In this document: positions 1-13,543 of the stretch, one piece after another
Layout: each line of letters starts with the position of its first letter
How positions within the stretch are numbered: the stretch's first letter is position 1
NCBI GenBank assembly: GCA_024336345.1
Contig: JANFOG010000004.1
Span: 620,001-684,000 of the forward strand
DNA: 64,000 nt
From: Mariannaea sp. PMI_226
Lineage: Eukaryota; Ascomycota; Sordariomycetes; Hypocreales; Nectriaceae
Direction: 5' to 3'
Program-made: the position numbers and the translations under genes
Notes under the pieces: generated by a model
The model's database searches: none
What the model saw: only the letters and a program-made list of their open reading frames with translations
Told to the model about the DNA's origin: nothing

Positions 1-2460
1 AACCTAAGATTAATATAAAATATAATAAAGATTTCTTTATAAAAAATATATATAAATTAATAATAATAAAAAATTAATTTAATTTAAATTTATATAGCTA
101 AAGCCTAAATCTAAAAAATAAGGGAAAATTAAAAAATACTAAATAAAATAAATAAATAAATAAATAAGATTATAATATAATAAAGTAAATACCTAATAAA
201 TATTTAATAAGATAATAAAGGGACATATCACTTTAATTAGTTATTAAAGAAATAGAAAAACAAGCTTTTTCCTTTTTAATTATAAAAAAGTCTACTACCT
301 TAATAAATTAATATAAATCTAAACATATTATTTCTTTTAAATATTTATATAATTTTAAATTATAAATATAAATATTTCTTAAGATATTTTTTAATATTAT
401 ATTTAATAAAATCTTTATTTAATAAATATTATAAAAATATATTATATTTTATATAAAAAATACTTATATAATTTAGTTTATTATTTAGGATTTTAAATTA
501 ATTAAGATTTTAACTTTTAAAGATAGCTAAAAGGTTCTTCTTTACTTTTTTCTAAAAATAGCCTTTAATATAATATTAAATTTAATTATAAATAAAGAAA
601 TAAATAAATAAATTAAAAAGCGACTTAGTCTTTTATTATTTATTATAAAAAGAATTAATTATAATTATTTTATAAACTTTTAGAAACCTAATAATATTTA
701 AGCTCTAAAATTACTAAAATAATATTAATAAAAAATATTAAATCTTATTATTATTAATAATATATTTTAGAAATTTAAAAAAACAATCTTTTATTTAGGT
801 TTTTAAAATTATAAAATAAAGTTTTATTTATATTAATAATATTAATTAAAACTAGCAATATTATTAAAAATAAATATTTATTATTAATATTAAAGAATAT
901 TTTATATCTTATTAATCTATTTATTAAAGTCTATTTCTATTCTCTATTAAACTACTTTATAATTCATTTTATTTAGCTTATTAATAAATAATAAATTAAA
1001 TAATTTTTACTCTTTTAATATTATTTTTATATAAATAGCTAAAATTAATATATTAATTCTTAATTAAGAATATTATTATTTAAAAATTAATTAGATTATT
1101 TAAATAATATTTTTATTTAATAAAATAAAGTTCTTTTTAAAATAACTTATAAATATTAATATAAATATAATAATTAAGCTATATATAATTATTCTTTAAA
1201 ATATAATTTAGATATTAATATATATTTTAGCTTTTTAAATAAATATTTTAATTTTATAATATTTATTTAATTTTAATTAAAATTTTAATTTTATTAAAGT
1301 TATTTAATTAATTAATAAAATATAATTTTATATATTAATTAAATTTATAAATATCTTCTTTTAATTAATATAAATATTAATTATTATAATATAAAAAAAT
1401 ATAATTTTAATAATTTATATTAATAATAAACATTTTAATTAATAATAATATAAAGTAAATAAATAATATTTTATATAAATATAATTATTCTTTATTAATC
1501 TTTTAATTATTATTTAAAAATCTAATATTATTTAATTTTCTTTAAAATTAAATAAAATTTTTAATATTAATTAAATCCTTATTATAAATTAAATTTAATA
1601 TATTTTAATTATTTTTTATATATTTTTTATATAATATTTCTATCTTTTGAATTTTTATAATAATATAAAAATATTATTTTTTTAATTAATAATATAATAT
1701 TTAATTAAGAAGATAATTTATTTTCTTATTTTAATTTTTAAATTTATTAAAAGAAAACCCTATATTTAAAAATACCTATAAAGTAGGTTTTATAATATAA
1801 GAAAATAATATATAAAATAATTATAATAAAAGGTCTAAAATAATTATATTATAAATTCAAAAAGAAATAAAACTTAATTAATTAAATTAAATAAAAATAA
1901 AAAATATTATTTAATTAAATAATATTATAAATTATAAATTAAGAAAAAAAATAAAAAGTTAAAATAATAATAAACCATATTAAATAATACTAAAATATCT
2001 TATTAATATTATTTTATAATTAGTTTATAAAGCTTATAATTATAAATATAAATTAATTAAATTATTATAAATAATATAAATAATATATATTAAAAAATAA
2101 ATTTTCTTTATAATATAATAATATTATTAAATATTTTAATTCATAAATATAATATTATTTTATTAATAAGCTTTAAAATATTTTTAAAGAATATTATAAT
2201 ATAATTTTTAATATATTTTTACTATTATAATATATTTTTAATTTTATTATTTAAAATAGTATATTAAGCTATTTAACTAAAATATAAATTAATAATAATT
2301 AAGTTCTTTTTAATAAATATTAATAATTATAATTTAAAATATAATATAATTAAATTTTATAATTAAGATAGCTTTATTATATTTTTTTAAATAAAAATTT
2401 TATATTTAAATACCCTTTTTATTTAATATAAATTATATATTAATAATATTATATATTATA

Positions 2461-2870
2461 ATAGGAGAAAAACAAACCTACTTATAAGCTCGCTAGGTTT
2501 ATTTAGGAGGGCCTTTTGGAATGAAAAGCAAATGCACATTTTAAATTACTTTAAACATTTAGACATCACATAGCACTTTCTTTAATCCACTCTATACTGG
2601 GCGGGAAAGCATTTCCAATAGGCCCGCCGGCAGGTGCTGGGAGGGAAAGCATTCCCAATTGGCCGGTCTTCTATCCCTTAGCGGCCGGCATTAGGAAAAA
2701 AGGTATTTCCTTTCCCACACCAGCCGCCATTAAGGGAGAAGGTATTTCCTCTATTCTCTTACATAATATCCCTCTACACCCACATTCCCCTAAAACCACA
2801 TATTATCTTACTTCTTCATAGTAGAGTATCTTCCTCGCCAGGTGGTCGGCGATTAAGTAATAGGGGCTTA
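2461..2870. repeat. GC-richer island with degenerate ~40-bp repeat
   Basis: This stretch of about 410 bp has near-normal base composition inside the AT-rich block. Related cores occur at about 2603-2616, 2643-2656, 2697-2710 and 2736-2749, each of the form GGGAAAGCATTTCC or AAGGTATTTCC and often next to GCCGGC. The first two units are 40 bp apart and the last two 39 bp apart. No reading frame is present. It may be a transposon end (for example an LTR piece) too short or too recent to have been mutated by RIP. The identity is unknown. Confidence 0.55.
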
Positions 2871-5800
2871 TAGCATAAATTTATTATATCTTTATAATTT
2901 ATTTATATTGTCTAATAAATCTATAAATAGGGGAAAGGTAATTGGGCCTAATGTAGAATATATTATTAATAAATAATGTTTTTTAAATAGTATGTTTAAT
3001 TTTGAATATAGAATAATAGAAATAAATTTATTAATATTAAAGGAGTTAGATATTATAATTGGGGGTAAATAAGGATATTATTTTTTAATTAAAATAGTAA
3101 ATTTAAATTTAATATTAAGTATATTTAATTTCCTTATTAATATAATAATTATTATTATTATTATTATAATAATAATTATAATAAATATTAAAATAGTAAT
3201 ATTAATATAAAATATTTAAAATTTTAATATAATAATAAAGATGTAGTTTTATTTTATAAAAAGTAAAGTCTTTATTAAATTATAATTTAATAAATTAATA
3301 ATTTTCATTTTATAATATATTTAAATATTAAATTAAAAAATTAAATTTTATTTATGAATTATCTTCTTATATAGAGTTTTTTATAATATAATATGAATAA
3401 AGAAAATAATAAAAATCTAAAAAGAATAATAATTATTAAACAGAGTTTTAATTATATTAGGAAATGTTAAATAAATTAATAAATTAATTTATATTTATAA
3501 TTAATTACAATATAATTTTATAAAAATAAAGATTATTAATAAAAAATATATAATTTATAAATAGAGAAAATATAAATAATTAAAAACTATTATTATAAAT
3601 AATAATAATAATACAAATAATATAGTTAATTTTTATTAATTTTTATTTTTAATTAATTTATTTAATTTACTTTTTAAATAAATATAAATAAATAAATATA
3701 TTTTTTAATAAAGAATTAATATTTAATTTATTTATTATATATAATAAGCTAATTATATAAAATTAGATTTAAATTAAAGAAAATATTAATAGTTTAATTA
3801 TTTTAATATATTTATAAATAATATATTTTAAAATAAAAATCTAATTTAAAAATAAAAGAAAGACCTAAATAATAATCGGAATATTTAAGCTCTTAATATA
3901 TTATTAATTATTTAAAAGAAATCTTATTAAATATATAAATTAAAGAATACAAATTAAAATTATATTATAATCTAGATTTTTATTTAATTTATATAAATAT
4001 TATTATAAAATTAAAAGATATATAAAATAATCTAAATAATAATTATAAATAAAAAGAAAAAAAAATAGAAAAATAAAAAAATATTAATAAAAAAGGATAT
4101 TTATAATTTTAATATTTAGATTTAATAATTAATTAGTTTATTAATATTAAGAATATTATAATTATTATTTAGTATTATATATAATATAATAATAAGGGTT
4201 TTAATTATTTAGTATAGTATATAAGGAAATTAAAAATAAAACAATAAGGTAAGGTATTTAGAAAAAAGAAGATTTTTTTAAAATATAAAAATTAATAAAG
4301 TTTATTATATTAAAAATAAAACATGAAAATAGATTATAAAAAGAAGAATGATTAATAAAATGGTATTTAATATAATAAAAAATAAAAAGCAAAAGGATTA
4401 AATTATTAATTAAGAATTCTTTTAATACTCAATTAAGAAATAACTACTAAATAATTATATTTTTATATATATTAATTTATAAAGTAAAATCTCTATAAAG
4501 TAGAAAATTACCATTTAGATAGAATAATTGCCTATAAATAGGCTAAAGATATTAAGCTAAATATATTTAGTAATTTTAAAATAGATTAAAATATATTAAT
4601 TAAAATAATAATAAATAGCTTTTTCTAATAACTAGAAATCTATAAAATTCTAAATATATTTTTTAAATAAATTAAGTTCTTAAAATATTAAAAGCCAAAA
4701 ATAAAAAATTAAATATATATATATATTAAGCTTATTATAATTTATTATTAAATAAATTTTAAATTTAAAATATAATAAAGTATTATCTCCTACTATTATT
4801 AATTAAAGCTAAATTCTAAAAAAACTAAAAATAATTAACCTAAATAAACTATTAAAATTAAATATTAAAAAGAAATTCTTCTCTTTCTTAAGAATTAATT
4901 AGGCTAATTAGAATAGGAATAGAGAATTAAAATAATATTAATTAAAAATTCTAAAAGAAAAAAGATGATTATTTTAAATAGAAAAAAATTAAAATTAAAA
5001 TATAATAAAAAGAATAAATTAAATAATAATTCATATTATTTATTATTATATTAAATATAAAGTGAATTTAAAAATATATTTTTTAATAATATAGGCTAGA
5101 AGAGATTGAGGAAAGTCTAAAAGGGATATTAATTAAACTAAATAAAGAATTTTTAAAGAAAAAGTAATTATTTTATAAATTAAAATAATATAAATTAAGG
5201 CTATTTAAAAATTTTATTTATTTTTTTATAATTAAAAAATATTAATTATTTAAATATATATTATATATTGTTATAAATTTTTAATTAAATAACTAAAAGA
5301 AATTAGCTAAAAAGATTAATTAATATTAATAATAAATAAATTATTATTATTTATATTTTGTTATTTATTATATTTTTTATTTAATATAATTATAATAATT
5401 TATAATAAATATATAAAATAGATAGTTTAAAGTTAATTAAATAATATAGCTTTAATATAAAGTTATTTTTAATATAAATATTAATATATAATTAAATTTA
5501 TAAAATTAATATTTATTAAGGAAAAGCTTATAATATTAAATCTTTTTAATATAAATAAATTATATATTATATTATATTAGAAAATAAAGAAAAAAATAAA
5601 AAAGTTTATAATATTTAAAATATATAAAGGGATATATTATTATATTTTCTAATTAAAATATTAGAAGAAATCTATATTTTTAGATATAAATTAGAAAAGC
5701 TAATACCTAAAGATCTATTAAAATTATTATTAATTTAACTTAGCATTTATAATTTATATTATAAATATATTAAAATTAATAAAGTCAAAATATAAAGATA

Positions 5801-8800
5801 GGGGGCTTTATAATATAATATATTATAAATAGTGTATTAATAGCTATATTATAAAGAATTATTATTTTAAAAAAATATAAATAATCTAAATAATGCTATT
5901 TAATAAATAAAATATAAATGATAAGTTAATATTTAATATAAAGAAGGTCTTAATTAATCTTTAATAAGAGGGTAGAAATAATAAGCTAGCTAATAGTAGG
6001 GAGGGTAAAGTTAGTAAATTAATAGATAGTAGTATAATTATTAATGAAGATAAAATAGAGGAGGAGATAAGCTTTAAATATCATAAAAATGGGTAAGATG
6101 AGGTGTTTAAAAATCTAGATAAAATATAAATTATTAATAAAATTAGCTTTAATAATATATTTAGATTAGATAATTTAAATTAAATTAATAAAATAATAAA
6201 GATAAATAATAATAAATAGAAATTATATATATAAATAGCCTAATAGAATTAGTAGGAATAATAAAATAAGTTGAAATAATAAGAAAATAAAGATAATAAT
6301 AATATAAAATAATAGCTATTAATATAAATTTTAAAATAAATAAATTATCTAAAGCTTTATATTTATATTAATTATAAAGATAAATTTATTAATTCTTTTA
6401 ATATAGATTTCTTTATTAAAATAATATTAATCCTCTTGTTATATAAATTAATTAATTTAAAATTAGCTAATAAAATAAAGGTTAACATTAATATTAATAT
6501 ATAATATTAAGATTAATTAAATATTAATAATATAAGTAAATAAAAAATAAATAACGGTTAATTTACTTTTATTAAGGTTATAAAAATAATAATATAATTT
6601 ATTAATATATAAAATATAAACTTAAATTTATAAATAAAAGTAATATTTAGCTAATATCAAGAGTAATTCTCTAGCTATTATATTTTCCAATTTTTAATAT
6701 TTAATATATAAGTTTATATATAAGATTAGATAATAAATATAATTAATATAAAAAAGAATATATTTTTTAGGGTGAAATGCTTATTAATAAGGCTGATATT
6801 AAAGCAATTAGCATAAGTAAGAAAAGCACTAAAAATAATAAATAAGATCTAAAATAAAGAAATAATAAAGCTTCTTTAAAGCCTATTTATATATAATTAT
6901 TAATAATTAATATTTTATAAAGTTAGGCTTAATTTAAAATAAAAGATTAAATTATTAATTATTTAATATAAAATACTAACTATATAATTTATATTAAATC
7001 TAAATGATATTATAAACCCTATTAAATTATAATTATTAATATATTAAAGCTATTTTCTAGAGGAAGTAGAAAAGTTCCTTTAGAGCCTAGATGCTATTTA
7101 TAAATAAGTATAGTTTATTATATTTAATCTTATAAGCTTAATAATATTCTTATATTAGAAAATGTTAATATTTTTTTCAAAAATATATTAAGGTTAGAAA
7201 GTAATTAATTTTTAAATAGGCTAATTAATATTCTAAAATAATAAAGATAAATTAATAAAGGGCATTATATATTTATAATATACTATTGCTAGAAAGCAAT
7301 CTAGGATTTAGCTAATTTATAAGCCTAAAATAACCTAATAAAAATAAAGAGGCTAAAGCTAAATAATTAATAGTAATTATATAGTATATTAATAATATAT
7401 TTTATAAAATAAGGATTTATATAATAGCTATATATATAATCCTTTATTAAAAGAAAAACATAATTAATTTTTAAATAATAAAATAAAATTTAAATAAATT
7501 AAGCTTTTATAGAATATTGATAATAAAAATAGTAAATATTAATATAAATAATATAATACTAAATTTAGATTATCTTAGTATAATATTTACTAAAAAGGCT
7601 AATTTTTATGTAAAAATAATATAGATTTATATATATAATTTTATTTATATCAAATATATACTTTATAAAAATAAAGGAATAAATTAGATATAAATGGAGA
7701 AAGAGCTTTATTAGTTTAAGGTATTATAGAAATGAAAAAAAAAATAGGATTTATCTAAAATAATATATTATAAATATATAAAATATATCTATTAATAAAC
7801 TAATAAAATAAAATAATAATAATTAATATATATTATAATTATAATATCTCCTTTATTATAATATAAATACAAAGCCTATTTTTACTATATTACTTAATAA
7901 ATTATATTATTAAAGTAAAAAATTTAAGTTAGAAATAAATAGTATTTATAGCTAAATATACCTATTTACTAGAGGATAATAAAAATAATACCGAAAATAA
8001 TAATAATAAAGAGATTCTTCCTAATATTAAGAAATAGCAAAAAGGAAAAATATAATATCTATTCCTATTAAAAAATAAAACCTAATAATTCTTAATATAA
8101 TTAGCTAATTAAATTTTTATTAAATAATTTATTTTTTAAATAAAGATAATTATCTACCTCTTTAAATATATTATAAAGTTTTCTTATAATTAATAGTAGG
8201 CATTTTTAAATATTAATAGGCTATATTAATATATTTTTAATGAATAAGCTTATTTATAATAGCTTAATAGACTTAATAAAATGAATAATAAGATTAATAA
8301 GAGCATATTAATATATAAAACCAAATAGTAAAATTATTATACTAAATACTTATTTTTATTAAGGATTTATTTTATAATAATTCTATTTTTATAATTATAT
8401 AACTATTATATAAATATAAAATAAGATATTTATAATATATATAAGGGTAGTAAAAATCCCTCTTGATAATAATTAATTATTACTAAATTAATAGACTTAA
8501 TATTTATAATAAATAAAAAACTATTAATAATATATTTAAATAAATATTTAAATATACACTTTAATAATATAAAAAATAATAATAGATAATAAAACTTTAT
8601 TAAATAAATAGCTAATTAAATTAAATAAAACAAGAAAAAAATTAATAATAAGGAATTAGCTTAATATATTTAAAATAATAATATAATATCTTAATCTATT
8701 TATATTATAAGAAAATTTTATTTAAGAGAAAGTAAATAAATAAATATAAATTTATAACATTTAGATATAATGAAAATCTAAAATACCTAAAAGGATTACT

Positions 8801-9180
8801 TATTTAATAAATAATATCTAGCTATTATAATAATTAATTGAAAATATTAAATAAGATATTAAATAGTGGGTAGCTATTTTAGAAGAGGTAGGTTTAAATA
8901 ATAAATATAATAGAGAAAAAGGTATTAAAGGATATAAACTTAGGTAATACGATAATAAAAATATATTTTAAAATAAGAATATTAAGAAAATATTATATTT
9001 AATAAATATTATTTAAAAAGCTATTAATATTTACTAAGTTATAATAAAATTGCTTAAGCTTAAAGAGATTATAAGCTAACTTATAAAATTTTAAAAAGAT
9101 AATAAATAGATAATAAAAGCTAATAATAAAATATTTAAACCTTAATAAATTAGATAATTATTAAAAAATTATATTATATA

Positions 9181-9200
9181 AGGGGGGGAGATATTTAATT
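9181..9200 (+). other. purine tract, possible retrotransposon 3' end scar
   Basis: An isolated run AGGGGGGGAG is followed by ATATTTAATTAG. LTR retrotransposons carry a purine tract just before a 3' LTR that starts with TG; a RIP-changed TG would read TA, as seen here. The matching 5' LTR was not found by eye, so this is a weak assignment. Confidence 0.25.
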
Positions 9201-9626
9201 AGGGCTAATTAAAAATAATTAAGTTTTAATAAATTAAAATATTTTAAAAAGTTAAATAAAAAATCTAAAGAATTTAAAATATAAAAATAATAAAATAATT
9301 AATAATATTATTATTTATTAAATAATATTAGTAATAATATTTAGTGGGTTTAAAAAGGAGGAAATAAATATAAAAACTAAAGATAATAATAATATAATAG
9401 TGGAGGTTAAAATAAGGGCTAAAGCTAATATTAAATTAATATTATCTATAAGCTTTTTAAAAATAGGAAAATAGCTTATTAAATAATTTAATTTAAATCT
9501 AAAGTAGGAAATTATATTATAGTTTATTTATTAATATTTAAATTAATTTAAAGATAATAATAAAAGATATTAGGGAGAAATAGAGACAAATAGGGGGCTA
9601 TTAATTATATTAATTCCTTAAGGGAG

Positions 9627-9634
9627 AAGATAAT
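9627..9634. repeat. target site duplication, left copy
   Basis: AAGATAAT lies immediately before the left end of the hAT-type element and is identical to the copy at 10287-10294. Confidence 0.85.
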
Positions 9635-10286
9635 CAGGGTTGTGAATTAGTTACTACACTTGTAGTTTTAGTAACTAAGGTGTAGTTTTAGTCAATTTAT
9701 ATACTGACTAAAACTACACTAATTAAACTACAAACTATAAGTGTAGTTTGTAGTTTAGTCACTAGGCTGACTAAAACTACAATGTAGTTATTAAAAACTA
9801 CACTTTAGTAATTACAAAAACTACAAAAATATTAAATAGGAAATTAAATTCCCTATTTTAGTAATAATAAATTAAAATTAAAATATTAAGTATTTTAACC
9901 TAAAATAGTAAATAGTATATATAAATAACTATATATATATATATATACTATTAAATATATATATTATATTAATATAAATATATATATATATATTTATATA
10001 TTTAAATTTGTATATATTATTATATATATATATATTTATATATTTAAATTTGTATATATTATTATATATATATATAATTTAATATGTAGTTTTTATAGTT
10101 ACTACATTTGTAGTTTTTAGTAACTACAAACTATATATAGTTTTTAAATAGGCTGACTAAAACTACAAGCTGTAGTTTTTAATTACTAAAAACTATATGT
10201 AGTTTCTAAATATAGTGACTAAAACTAAACTATAAATATAGTTACTAAACTAAAACTACAAACTACAAACTAATTTCACAACCCTG
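9635..10286. mobile_element. non-autonomous hAT-type transposon (MITE-like)
   Basis: The element starts CAGGGTTGTGAATTAGTT and ends with the near-perfect reverse complement AACTAATTTCACAACCCTG (one extra base). It is flanked on both sides by the same 8 bp, AAGATAAT (9627-9634 and 10287-10294). Eight-base target duplications and CAGGG-type ends are hallmarks of the hAT superfamily. At 652 bp it has no transposase frame. The interior is built from many forward and inverted copies of ACTAAAACTAC, plus an AT-rich core with a 42-bp direct duplication. CpA and TpG are intact throughout, unlike the DNA around it, so it probably inserted after RIP had acted on its target. An autonomous partner would have to be elsewhere. 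Confidence 0.85.
9984..10068. repeat. 42-bp tandem duplication inside the hAT element
   Basis: The AT-rich core contains two adjacent copies of a 42-bp unit. The marker string TTTAAATTTG starts at 10001 and again at 10043, with matching TA-rich sequence on either side. Confidence 0.7.
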
Positions 10287-10294
10287 AAGATAAT
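10287..10294. repeat. target site duplication, right copy
   Basis: AAGATAAT lies immediately after the right end of the hAT-type element and is identical to the copy at 9627-9634. Confidence 0.85.
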
Positions 10295-11984
10295 ATAAGG
10301 AAATTAAGAATAATTAAAATATTAATAAAACTATTTATTATTAAAGGTATATTTTATTAATTATTAATTATAATAATATTAAATGTAATAATAATATAAA
10401 TTAATAAAATAATTATTTATTTAATTTATAAATTCTCTAAAAATAGCTAGGCTAATAGTTAAAATAGTAAAAATAAGGAGGCTAAAATTAACTAAAGTAA
10501 ATTATTAATAAGTTAATAATAATAAAATAATAAAAAAAGTAAATATTAATTATTAATAAGATTAATATATTAGGGGCTAGTATATTATATTAAATAAATA
10601 AAGAATTAGGCTAGCTATATAATAATATAAAGAAAGACTTTAATAATATATTAATAATATTATTTAATAAAGACTTTTAATAATTTTATTTAATATAAAA
10701 ATAATTTATTATATTAATATTAAAAGATATTAATTGAAACTCTATAAATATATTTAAGCTAAAGTAATAATAAAAGTATATAAAGATATATTAATTATAA
10801 AAATAGTTTATAATTATAATTATATTAAATAAATAGGTTTAGGCTATAAGGGATTTCTAATTATAATAATTATTATATTAAGTATATAAAATATTTAAAA
10901 TAAAAATTAAACCTATTATTAAAAGAATTATAAAATGCTATAGAAAATAGAATTAATAATAATATTATTATTAAATTAAAATTAATAAAATTTAAATATA
11001 AAGGCAATATTTACTTTTTATAAAGTATAGCTAATATTTTAGCTATTATTATATATCTTCCTATTTATATATAATTAAAAAGATAAATAGCTAATAAAAA
11101 ATAATAATAATAATAATAAATTTAAAAAATAATAATATAATATTAATATTAATAATATTTATATATATCTAAAATATATTAATTATTATTAATTTAAATA
11201 TATATTAAAATCTAAAATTAATAAATAAAATAAACTATATAAAAATAATAATTATTATTAATAAAGTATTTTTTAAATATATAATATGTAAAAAAAAAAT
11301 ATTTTATTTTAAATTATTTATAAAAATCATATTATTATTAAATATTATAAAGAAGATATAATTTATAAGCTTATTAAAAAAATTAATCCTATTAATATAT
11401 ATTAATATAATAATCATATATTAAAAAAAATAACTATAATAAAAATATAAAATATTATAATATAAACTATTATATATAATAGCCTTTATTTATATAAATT
11501 ATAAAATATAAAGCTATATATTTAATATAATTAAGCTAAAGCTATAAAGTAATTAATTAATAATAATAAAAAATAGTAAAGTAGTAGCTAGCGCTTATAA
11601 TCTTTATAGCTTATATATATAGTTATTATAGTGCTGGAGCTTAAAGGGCATTATACTACTATTAGAAGTATAGTATAAAGATATTATAAGTAATTGAATT
11701 CTATTAGTAATAATAGTGGCGGAGGAGAGATTATATACATTAAGCAATATTATAATATAGTGAGCAATGGAGTAATATAAAAGGTTAAATATATAGGAAA
11801 AAATAAAAAAAGGCAGAAAATATAATCTAAAATATAGAAAATTTAAAATATTTATAAAGATATATTCACTATTAAATAACTAATAGGGTTGAATGTAATA
11901 AGGGCTAAAGTGGGGATATTAAAATAAGGTTATAAGTATTAAGTAAGTAGCTCTATATAAAAAGTCAGATGATATTTATATGCG

Positions 11985-12060
11985 ATTTATATACCGGAAG
12001 GCTGGAAAAAGCTAGTGGGGAGAGGCCCTAGAGGCGGGAGGCAGGTAGGGGCATATAATA
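11985..12060. other. short GC-richer patch in the AT-rich block
   Basis: About 75 bp of purine-rich sequence (GGGGAGAGGCCCTAGAGGCGGGAGG at its centre, abbreviated) interrupts the AT-rich DNA. No gene or repeat boundary could be assigned. It may be a surviving piece of a dead transposon. Confidence 0.35.
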
Positions 12061-13357
12061 TATAAACCTTTTATTCCAAAAGATATAAAAAATAATATTA
12101 AATATTTTATAAAATTATTTAAAGAAATTATTAATAGTAAATTTAGTAAAAATAAAGAAAAAAAATCAAAATTATAAAAAATTAAATAAAATTAAAAATA
12201 ATTTAAAATATAATAATTTAAAATATAATAATTTAAAAAATTAATTAATATTAATTAAGACTAATAAATAATCTTTTTTCTTTATAAAATCTTTTTTTTA
12301 ATTATATAATAAAATAAATAAATTATATATTATATATATTAATTTATAATTATAAAATATAATTAAATATTTTTTAAAAAATTATAATAATTTTTTATAT
12401 TTTTTAAATTAATATATTAATAAAAAATTATTTTATTTTATAATAAATAATTTAATTAAATTAAATATAATAAATAGTTTATTTTATTTATTTAATATTA
12501 TTTTTATTATTATTATTATTATAATTAAAGATTTTTTTAAAATTAAATATAATTATTAATATATATAGAATATTAATATTAAAATAATAAAATAATTTTT
12601 AAAATAATTAATTTAATAATTATAATAATAATATTATATTATATATTATATTTATTTATAAATTTAATTAATTTTAAAATTTTAAATATTTTCTTTATAA
12701 TTATTTTTATATAAATATTTTAAATATATTTTTTTAATTTTTTTATTAATTAAATTATTTTTATTATATTATTTTAAATAATTTTTATTATTAATTATAA
12801 ATAAATATAAATTTTATAATAAATATTTATTATTTTATAAAATATTTTTTAAAAATTATATTTAAAATTTTTATTATTTTATTTATTTATTTTATTAAAA
12901 AATTTATATAAAAAATTAATTATTTAATTAAATTAATTTTTTTAATTAATATTATTTATAATTTATATATAAAGATTTATTAATTTATTAAATTATATTT
13001 TAATAATAAAATTATTTTTTTATTATTATTTTTAAAATTTAAATTTTTTTATTATTTTTTTTATTATTTTTATTTTAATTATTTTATTAAATATATTATA
13101 ATTAATAATTTTTATTAAATAATAAAAAAACAAATTTAATAATATTTTTAAATATTATAAATTTATAAATATTTATTAAATTAATTATAAATATTAATAT
13201 TTTAATTATAAATTAATTTATATATATTATATTAAATATTAAAAAAATATTAATATTTATATTATAATTTTATTAAAAAATAAAAAAAAATATTTATATT
13301 TTTAAATATATATAATATAAATAATATATTAACAAATAAGTCTTCTAGAGATCTCTC

Positions 13358-13430
13358 GCTCTGGGTGGGACTCGAACCCACAACCCTAAGGTTAAAAGCC
13401 TCATACGCTAACCAATTGCGCCACCAGAGC
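13358..13430 (-). tRNA. tRNA-Lys (anticodon TTT), copy 1
   Basis: The 73-nt minus-strand sequence folds as a standard intronless tRNA. The acceptor stem GCTCTGG pairs with CCAGAGC, a D arm and a T arm with loop TTCGAGT are present, and the anticodon stem TGAGG/CCTTA closes loop CTTTTAA. The anticodon TTT (plus-strand 13394-13396) reads AAA lysine codons. The base after the acceptor stem is G. No T4 or longer run lies close downstream; the first long T run on this strand is about 60 nt away inside the AT-rich block, so the primary transcript may have a long trailer. It is the last normal-composition feature before the AT-rich DNA. Confidence 0.93.
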
Positions 13431-13533
13431 ATCCTTTCAAGACATGTCTTGCTTCTGTTTGGGTGCTGCAGGGCCGAAACCTTTCGGCTTATAGAGCTGT
13501 CCTCCATGATCCTTTTTAAAGGAAGTAAGTAGC

Positions 13534-13538
13534 AAAAA
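13534..13538 (-). terminator. RNA polymerase III T5 terminator of tRNA copy 2
   Basis: Five T residues on the minus strand begin 5 nt after the last acceptor-stem base, the usual position of a Pol III terminator. Confidence 0.75.
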
Positions 13539-13543
13539 TGAAC

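Larger units (their letters stand above)
1..13340. repeat. AT-rich, RIP-degraded heterochromatin-like block
   Basis: The block is about 13.3 kb and continues past the left edge. It is almost entirely A and T; the first 60 bases hold only 5 G/C. Stop codons are dense in all frames and no gene can be read. The surviving C is mostly followed by T or C and the surviving G mostly preceded by A or G, while CpA, TpG and CpG are rare. This is the footprint expected when RIP converts CpA to TpA on both strands of repeated DNA. No TTAGGG telomere array is visible, so the sequence does not say whether this is a centromere flank, a subtelomere or an interstitial repeat block. It most likely holds stacked dead transposons. 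GC-richer exceptions are listed separately. Confidence 0.85.

Noticed and set aside
1..60. Telomere repeats at the left edge
   Set aside because: No TTAGGG or CCCTAA array is present.
2513..12090. Shared string TTTTGGAATRAAAG in opposite orientation at about 2515 and about 12080, perhaps ends of one large element
   Set aside because: Similarity stops after about 14 bp on each side, which is not enough to define inverted terminal repeats in AT-rich DNA.
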